DNA of 28,218 bases from Flavobacteriales bacterium UBA5933 (GTDB lineage: Bacteria > Bacteroidota > Bacteroidia > Flavobacteriales > Weeksellaceae), in assembly GCA_002430925.1 (NCBI GenBank), contig DJDD01000057.1, positions 397 to 28,614 of the forward strand, written 5' to 3'. Below, piece after piece: positions 24,094 to 28,218 of the stretch. The translations under genes were made by a program, and so were the position numbers. The notes under the pieces were generated by a model that was given only the letters and a program-made list of their open reading frames with translations, had not been told where the DNA came from and did no database searches. The number at the start of each line of letters is the position of its first letter. Positions within the stretch are counted from its first letter, which is position 1.

Positions 24094-25143
24094 ATGAAAT
24101 TTAATTTATTAACAGTTAACGAGGTTAAAAAATTAACGAACGATTCAGTTCAAATTAGTTTTGATATTCCTGAGGAGTTACAAAATGATTATAATTTTTT
24201 ACCAGGACAATACATAACACTTAATGTTGATGGTGAACGTAGAGACTATTCTTTATGTGTTTCTCCGAACGATAAGAAATGGAGTATAGGAGTAAAAGCT
24301 CAGCCAAACGGTAAGGTATCTACTTATTTATTTAATGAAGTAAAAGTAGGGGATCAGTTGGAAGTTGCAACTCCTGATGGACGTTTTACAATTCCATCTA
24401 AGCCAAATGAAAAACGTACTTTATTGGCTTTTACTGCAGGAAGTGGAATTACACCTATTATGAGTATGTTAGAATATACTTTACAAACAGAAGAATGGGT
24501 TAATTTTCATATTTTTTATGTGAATAAAGATGAAAATTCTGTTATGTTTAAAGACCGTTTAACGGAATTAAAACAACAGTATCCTAATAATGTTTTTATT
24601 CATTATTTTTATACGAAACAAGATCAAGAAAATTTCATTTACAATGGTCGAATCGATGAAAAGAAATTTGATTTGATATTAAATCAATTGGTTGATATTA
24701 ATGAAGTTGATGAAGCAATGATTTGTGGTCCAGAGGAGATGATTCTTACTTTAGCTAAGAAAATAAATGATGCTGGGATTATAGAAAAACATATTCATTT
24801 TGAACTTTTTAATCCATCTATCAAAACACAAGAAATTTTTACGAAACATCAAGACGGACCAGATTCTGTAGAAGTTACTGTTACGTTGGATGATGAAACT
24901 TCTGTAGTTACTTGGAATAAAGATAAAAACTTAATTGATGCTTTAATTGATGCTGGTGTAGACGCACCATATTCTTGTAAAGGAGGAGTTTGTTCTTCTT
25001 GTATGTGTAAAGTAACAGAAGGAGAAGTTAATATTGGGGATAATTTTGTATTAACTGATTCTGACTATGAAGAAGGGATGACACTAGCTTGTATTTCTAG
25101 ACCAAAAACTGCAACATTGTCCATTGATTTTGATGATATTTAA
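24094..25143 (+). CDS. PaaE-like FAD/2Fe-2S NAD(P)H reductase
   Basis: This 349-aa protein has three domains: an FAD-binding barrel (RRDYSLCVSP, about residues 50-60), an NAD(P)-binding domain (LLAFTAGSGITPIMSML; ICGPEEM) and a C-terminal plant-type ferredoxin domain. In the last, CKGGVCSSC and a later Cys (Cys295, Cys300, Cys303, Cys333) bind a 2Fe-2S cluster. This is the layout of PaaE, the reductase of phenylacetyl-CoA epoxidase, and of related ferredoxin reductases. No other paa gene is nearby, so it may serve a different oxygenase or the desaturase (inference). It has its own promoter and terminator. Confidence 0.88.
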   Translation: MKFNLLTVNEVKKLTNDSVQISFDIPEELQNDYNFLPGQYITLNVDGERRDYSLCVSPNDKKWSIGVKAQPNGKVSTYLFNEVKVGDQLEVATPDGRFTIPSKPNEKRTLLAFTAGSGITPIMSMLEYTLQTEEWVNFHIFYVNKDENSVMFKDRLTELKQQYPNNVFIHYFYTKQDQENFIYNGRIDEKKFDLILNQLVDINEVDEAMICGPEEMILTLAKKINDAGIIEKHIHFELFNPSIKTQEIFTKHQDGPDSVEVTVTLDDETSVVTWNKDKNLIDALIDAGVDAPYSCKGGVCSSCMCKVTEGEVNIGDNFVLTDSDYEEGMTLACISRPKTATLSIDFDDI

Positions 25144-25167
25144 TCTGTAAAATAGAGTTTGAAGATA

Positions 25168-25203
25168 AAAAAAAGTTTCAACGAATTCGTTGAAACTTTT
25201 TTT
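25168..25203. terminator. Terminator between the PaaE-like and head-GIN genes
   Basis: A 36-nt perfect palindrome centred on GAATTC (25168-25185 with 25186-25203) ends in seven T on the right and seven A on the left. It lies between two convergent stops and can act both ways. Confidence 0.85.
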
Positions 25204-25209
25204 GTATTT

Positions 25210-25878
25210 TTATTTGAAGTTGATTTTTCCTCCAACAACTTTTTTCTGATTACGTTGTGCAGGTTTACCATAAATATCAATTACTCCACCAGCTCTTGTT
25301 TTAGCATCAACAGATTCAGTTGATGTTGCTTCTATGTAACCACCAGCATTGGTTGTTAACGTAGAATTTTCAGCTTTTAAAGTTTTAGAATAATATTTAC
25401 CACCAGAATTTGCAACAACAGTTTGAACATTTGCTGTTCCTGATAAAATTACTTCACCTCCAGAATTAATTTTAACTTCAAGATTTTTAGCACTTACAGG
25501 AAGTTTTACAGAAGATCCTTCATTTGAAGTGATGTTAAGTTTTGAGGCTTTTAATGTATCATCTGAATGTATTTTAGAGCCTTGGCTTGCTTGTATATCT
25601 TGTAGAGATTTATAATGAACAATCACATTAGAACCATCACCTTGTAAAATTTTAGTGCCAGTTAATTTTACTCGTAATTCACCACTTGTATTTTCTAATT
25701 TGATATCATCTGCATTTAATCCTTCTAATTCTACATAGTTTTTACTAGAGGCAACTAATTCTACAGGAATTTTGTCATATACTTTTAGCGTATTAAAATC
25801 TCCGATGTTAACTTTTTCTTGTGCAAATAAAAAAGATGATCCAAATAATGCTACGCTAGCTAATACTATATTTTTCAT
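25210..25878 (-). CDS. Head-GIN domain (DUF2807) secreted protein
   Basis: This 222-aa protein has a signal peptide (hydrophobic VLASVALFGSSFLF, cleavage near AQ at residues 19-20). A right-handed beta-repeat domain of the DUF2807/head-GIN type follows: NTLKVYDKIPVELVAS, then repeated Gly/Ser-rich strands (SQGSKIHSDDTLKAS, NEGSSVKLPV, NSGGEVILSG, NSGGKYYSK, NAGGYIEATS). Such proteins are put at the cell surface or periplasm of Bacteroidota; an adhesin-like role is suggested for the family but not shown here. The ATG directly follows a hairpin and T-run (25879-25937), so expression may depend on termination or readthrough from pepT. Confidence 0.85.
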   Translation of the reverse strand: MKNIVLASVALFGSSFLFAQEKVNIGDFNTLKVYDKIPVELVASSKNYVELEGLNADDIKLENTSGELRVKLTGTKILQGDGSNVIVHYKSLQDIQASQGSKIHSDDTLKASKLNITSNEGSSVKLPVSAKNLEVKINSGGEVILSGTANVQTVVANSGGKYYSKTLKAENSTLTTNAGGYIEATSTESVDAKTRAGGVIDIYGKPAQRNQKKVVGGKINFK

Positions 25879-25937
25879 AAAAAAATTTCTATTTTGATTT
25901 GTGAATTTAATACAAATTCCAAACCAAAATAGAAATT
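25879..25937 (-). terminator. Hairpin plus U-run abutting the head-GIN start codon
   Basis: On the minus strand a 13-bp perfect stem (25937-25925 with 25896-25884), extended by an inner 6-bp stem (25917-25912 with 25902-25897), is followed by T residues ending at 25879. The next base starts the ATG (25878). It has the form of a Rho-independent terminator for pepT or an attenuator for the head-GIN gene. Confidence 0.6.
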
Positions 25938-25969
25938 ATAAGTTGATTTTGCTTTTTTTTAGCAAAATA

Positions 25970-27211
25970 TTATTTGTTCTTTTCTGCTGTAATCTCAGCT
26001 ATACGTACAATAACTTGTGTTGCTTTTTCCATAGATTCCACAGGGACATATTCATACGGTCCATGAAAGTTATGTCCTCCTGCAAAAATATTTGGACAAG
26101 GTAATCCCATAAAAGAAAGACGAGCACCATCTGTACCACCTCTAATAGGTTTTATGTTAGGAGTAATACCAGTATCTTTAAGAGCTTGTTCAGCGATTTC
26201 TACAGACTGAAACTTTTCTTTCACTTTTTCAATCATATTGAAATATTGATCAGAAACTTCTGCTTTAATTACTTCATGATCAAAACGCTCTTGTATATCT
26301 TCAGCAATTTGTAAAAATAATGCTTTACGCGCTTCATATTGTTCCATATCATGATCACGGATAATGTATACTAATTTAGCTTCAGATACATTTCCAGACA
26401 TTTTAGCCAAATGGAAGAACCCTTCACGTTTACTAGTCAATTCTGGAACTTCATCGTTTGGTAATTGAGAGGCAAATTCTAATGCTAAATTCGAGGCATT
26501 AATCATTTTATCTTTTGCATAACCTGGATGAACAGATTTACCTTTTATTGTAACAATACCAGAAGCAGCATTAAAGTTTTCGTATTCTAATTCTCCAATT
26601 TCAGAACCATCCATTGTGTAAGCCCATTCAGCACCAAATTTTTCTACATTGAAAAAATCTGCACCACGACCAACTTCTTCATCAGGAGTAAAACCAATAG
26701 CAATACGTCCGTGTTTAATTTCAGGATGAGCAATTAAATATTCTGCTGCAGTTACAATTTCTGCAACTCCAGCTTTATCATCAGCACCTAATAGAGTGGT
26801 ACCATCAGTTGTAATGATAGTTTGACCTTTATATTGAGTTAGTTCAGGAAAATCAGAAGGAGATAAAATCATAGATTCATTTAATTTTATATCTCCACCA
26901 TCATAATTTTCCCAAATTTGAGGTTTAACATTTTCACCAGAATAATCAGGAGAAGTATCCATGTGAGAAATAAAACCAATTGTAGGAACATCATAATCTA
27001 CAGTAGAAGGAACATATCCAAAAACATATCCATTGTCATCAATTGATACATCTTCTAAACCTATTTGTTTTAATTCTTCTACTAAATAATGTGCTAAATC
27101 CCATTGACGATCAGTACTTGGAAATTTATCTAAAAAAGGCTCACTTTCAGTATAAGTTTTTACATATTTTAAAAAGCGATTAACTAGCTTTTCTCTCCAT
27201 TCTGTTTGCAT
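25970..27211 (-). CDS. pepT: Peptidase T (tripeptide aminopeptidase)
   Basis: This 413-aa cytoplasmic zinc peptidase of family M20B removes the N-terminal residue from tripeptides. Metal-site motifs are present: FISHMDTSPD (His83, Asp85), LLGADDKAG (Asp144), TPDEEVGRG (Glu178, Glu179) and the C-terminal GGHNFHGPYEYV. YTMDGSEIGELEYENFNAA and PIRGGTDGARLSFMGLPCPN are also characteristic of PepT. Length matches the family. It is divergent from the HMG-CoA lyase gene across 64 nt. Confidence 0.96.
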   Translation of the reverse strand: MQTEWREKLVNRFLKYVKTYTESEPFLDKFPSTDRQWDLAHYLVEELKQIGLEDVSIDDNGYVFGYVPSTVDYDVPTIGFISHMDTSPDYSGENVKPQIWENYDGGDIKLNESMILSPSDFPELTQYKGQTIITTDGTTLLGADDKAGVAEIVTAAEYLIAHPEIKHGRIAIGFTPDEEVGRGADFFNVEKFGAEWAYTMDGSEIGELEYENFNAASGIVTIKGKSVHPGYAKDKMINASNLALEFASQLPNDEVPELTSKREGFFHLAKMSGNVSEAKLVYIIRDHDMEQYEARKALFLQIAEDIQERFDHEVIKAEVSDQYFNMIEKVKEKFQSVEIAEQALKDTGITPNIKPIRGGTDGARLSFMGLPCPNIFAGGHNFHGPYEYVPVESMEKATQVIVRIAEITAEKNK

Positions 27212-27228
27212 TGCGTTTTAATTTTTGT

Positions 27229-27236
27229 CAAAATTA
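27229..27236 (-). promoter_or_regulatory. pepT promoter -7 box
   Basis: On the minus strand TAATTTTG matches TAnnTTTG exactly. TTTG at 27260-27263 (spacing 23) is a possible -33 box. The predicted leader is about 11 nt. Confidence 0.5.
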
Positions 27237-27275
27237 CTAAATTATCTACCTTTAAAGCGCAAATAAAGCAAAAAA

Positions 27276-28136
27276 ATGAGTGAACGTACTTTTAAGATTA
27301 TCGAATGTCCGAGAGATGCAATGCAAAGTCATAAAGAATTTATTGCAACAGATAAGAAGATAGATTACATTAATCGTCTATTAACAGTTGGTTTTGATAC
27401 GATAGATTGTGGTAGTTTTGTTTCTCCAAAAACTGTTCCTCAGATGGTTGATACAGAAGAAGTATTGAATAATCTAAATAAATCAAATTCTAAAATTTCT
27501 ATTGTTACAGCAAGTAGAACTGGAGCAATAAAGGGATTAGAACATGAAAAAGTAGATATAATAAGTTTTCCTTTTTCAGTTTCAGCACTATTTCAAAAAA
27601 ATAATACCAATAAATCTCAAGAAGAAGCGTTTGAATTAATTAAATACATTAATCATGTAGCTGAAGTTAATAAGAAGGAAGTGCTTATTTATTTGTCTAT
27701 GGCATTTGGTAATCCTTATGGTGAAATTTGGAATGAAGAATTAGTGAAGGAATGGATAGCTAAATTAGCTGATTTAGGAATTAATTTTATTAATGTTTGT
27801 GATACTATTGGTGTTGCTAAAGAAGAAAATGTATCAAATTTATTTAAGGAATTAATTTCTACATATAAAAATATTGAGTTTGGTGCACATTTTCATACAG
27901 CTTACAATGAATGGCATTCTAATGTAAAGGCTGCTTATGACAATGGATGTAGAAAATTTGACGGAACAATAAAAGGGTTAGGTGGATGTCCATTTACTAA
28001 TTATGATAAAGTAGGAAATGTACCTACAGAAAAATTAATTAGTTTTGCTAATCAGCAAAAAGAAAAACATGGGTTAAATTTATTTGATTTCGAATCGTCG
28101 TGGAATGTATCGTTAAGAACATTTGGATTGATTTGA
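27276..28136 (+). CDS. Hydroxymethylglutaryl-CoA lyase
   Basis: This 286-aa TIM-barrel enzyme cleaves HMG-CoA to acetyl-CoA and acetoacetate, the last step of leucine degradation. It shows IIECPRDAMQ (Arg13, Asp14), GAHFHTAYNE (His205, His207) and the signature GLGGCPFTNYDKVGNVPTE with the catalytic Cys238. The N-terminal motif has Ala where many lyases have Gly (PRDGLQ), a substitution I regard as usual in Bacteroidota rather than damaging. Other leucine-pathway genes are not seen. TACCTTTA at 27247-27254 may be its -7 box. The gene is complete. Confidence 0.92.
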   Translation: MSERTFKIIECPRDAMQSHKEFIATDKKIDYINRLLTVGFDTIDCGSFVSPKTVPQMVDTEEVLNNLNKSNSKISIVTASRTGAIKGLEHEKVDIISFPFSVSALFQKNNTNKSQEEAFELIKYINHVAEVNKKEVLIYLSMAFGNPYGEIWNEELVKEWIAKLADLGINFINVCDTIGVAKEENVSNLFKELISTYKNIEFGAHFHTAYNEWHSNVKAAYDNGCRKFDGTIKGLGGCPFTNYDKVGNVPTEKLISFANQQKEKHGLNLFDFESSWNVSLRTFGLI

Positions 28137-28187
28137 TTGTATGTTGAAGTTTTTAAAACTATTATTTAGGATAATTTCTACGAATCT

Positions 28188-28218
28188 TTTTTTAGTTTGT
28201 AATTTGCAATAGTGATTG
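28188..28218 (+). repeat. Interspersed structured repeat, copy E (cut by window end)
   Basis: TTTGCAATAGTGATTG (28203-28218) is identical to the left flank of copy D, and the T-rich stretch before it (from about 28188) also resembles D. It starts about 50 nt after the HMG-CoA lyase stop. The stem and right flank lie outside the window. Confidence 0.75.

Noticed and set aside
24094..25143. Naming this gene paaE
   Set aside because: Domain layout fits, but other 2Fe-2S reductases share it and no paa genes are adjacent.
25946..25968. Hairpin ATTTTGCT/AGCAAAAT directly after pepT as its terminator
   Set aside because: On the minus strand the A-run is in the loop and no T-run follows the stem, so terminator shape is poor.

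Overview
The window is chromosomal DNA from a low-GC (roughly 30% G+C) member of the Flavobacteriia (Bacteroidota); genus not resolved. Support for this: sparse Shine-Dalgarno sequences, many exact copies of the Bacteroidota -7 promoter box (TAnnTTTG) just upstream of genes, a long type II-C Cas9, and a gene set common in flavobacteria (DUF4442, head-GIN, PaaE-like reductase, RelA/SpoT, short acyl desaturase).

Left end (1-6030): a type II-C CRISPR-Cas locus. The last full repeat (49-96), one 30-nt spacer and a partial repeat of an array that continues off the left edge are followed by a bidirectional terminator and then, on the minus strand, cas2, cas1 and cas9. A compact tracrRNA is encoded divergently from cas9 on the plus strand (about 5801-5875): it has a 17-nt perfect anti-repeat, a small hairpin and a Rho-independent terminator. 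The anti-repeat orientation shows that crRNAs are read from the plus strand, so array and cas operon converge on the terminator at 157-198.

6100-8760: a tight three-gene plus-strand group (flavin-reductase-like protein, NAD(P)-binding Rossmann protein, YqaE/Pmp3 small membrane protein), then a very AT-rich gene of unknown function with a HEPN-like R-N-x-x-H motif.

8780-16000: housekeeping genes. These are lpd (E3 of 2-oxoacid dehydrogenases), an EamA exporter, a Cof-type HAD phosphatase with a NodB-type deacetylase lipoprotein, and a long RelA/SpoT (p)ppGpp enzyme.

15900-19000: a membrane-lipid-flavoured group with a UbiA-like membrane protein translationally coupled to a SAM methyltransferase, a convergent acyl desaturase, and a divergent DUF4442 hotdog protein.

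19050-28218: a small unknown protein, an N-terminally extended RluA-type pseudouridine synthase, a secreted HExxH (gluzincin-type) peptidase, a DUF4241 protein, methylglyoxal synthase, a PaaE-like 2Fe-2S reductase, a head-GIN adhesin-like protein, peptidase T and HMG-CoA lyase.

The most striking unexplained signal is an interspersed structured repeat. Four copies (5905-6030, 8629-8761, 17445-17633, 22561-22722), a fifth cut by the right edge and a possible degenerate sixth have similar flanks around a 13-bp stem. The stem sequence differs between copies but pairing is kept (compensatory change), and the loop varies freely. All clear copies lie at gene 3' ends. No tRNA or rRNA gene, insertion sequence or prophage gene was seen.
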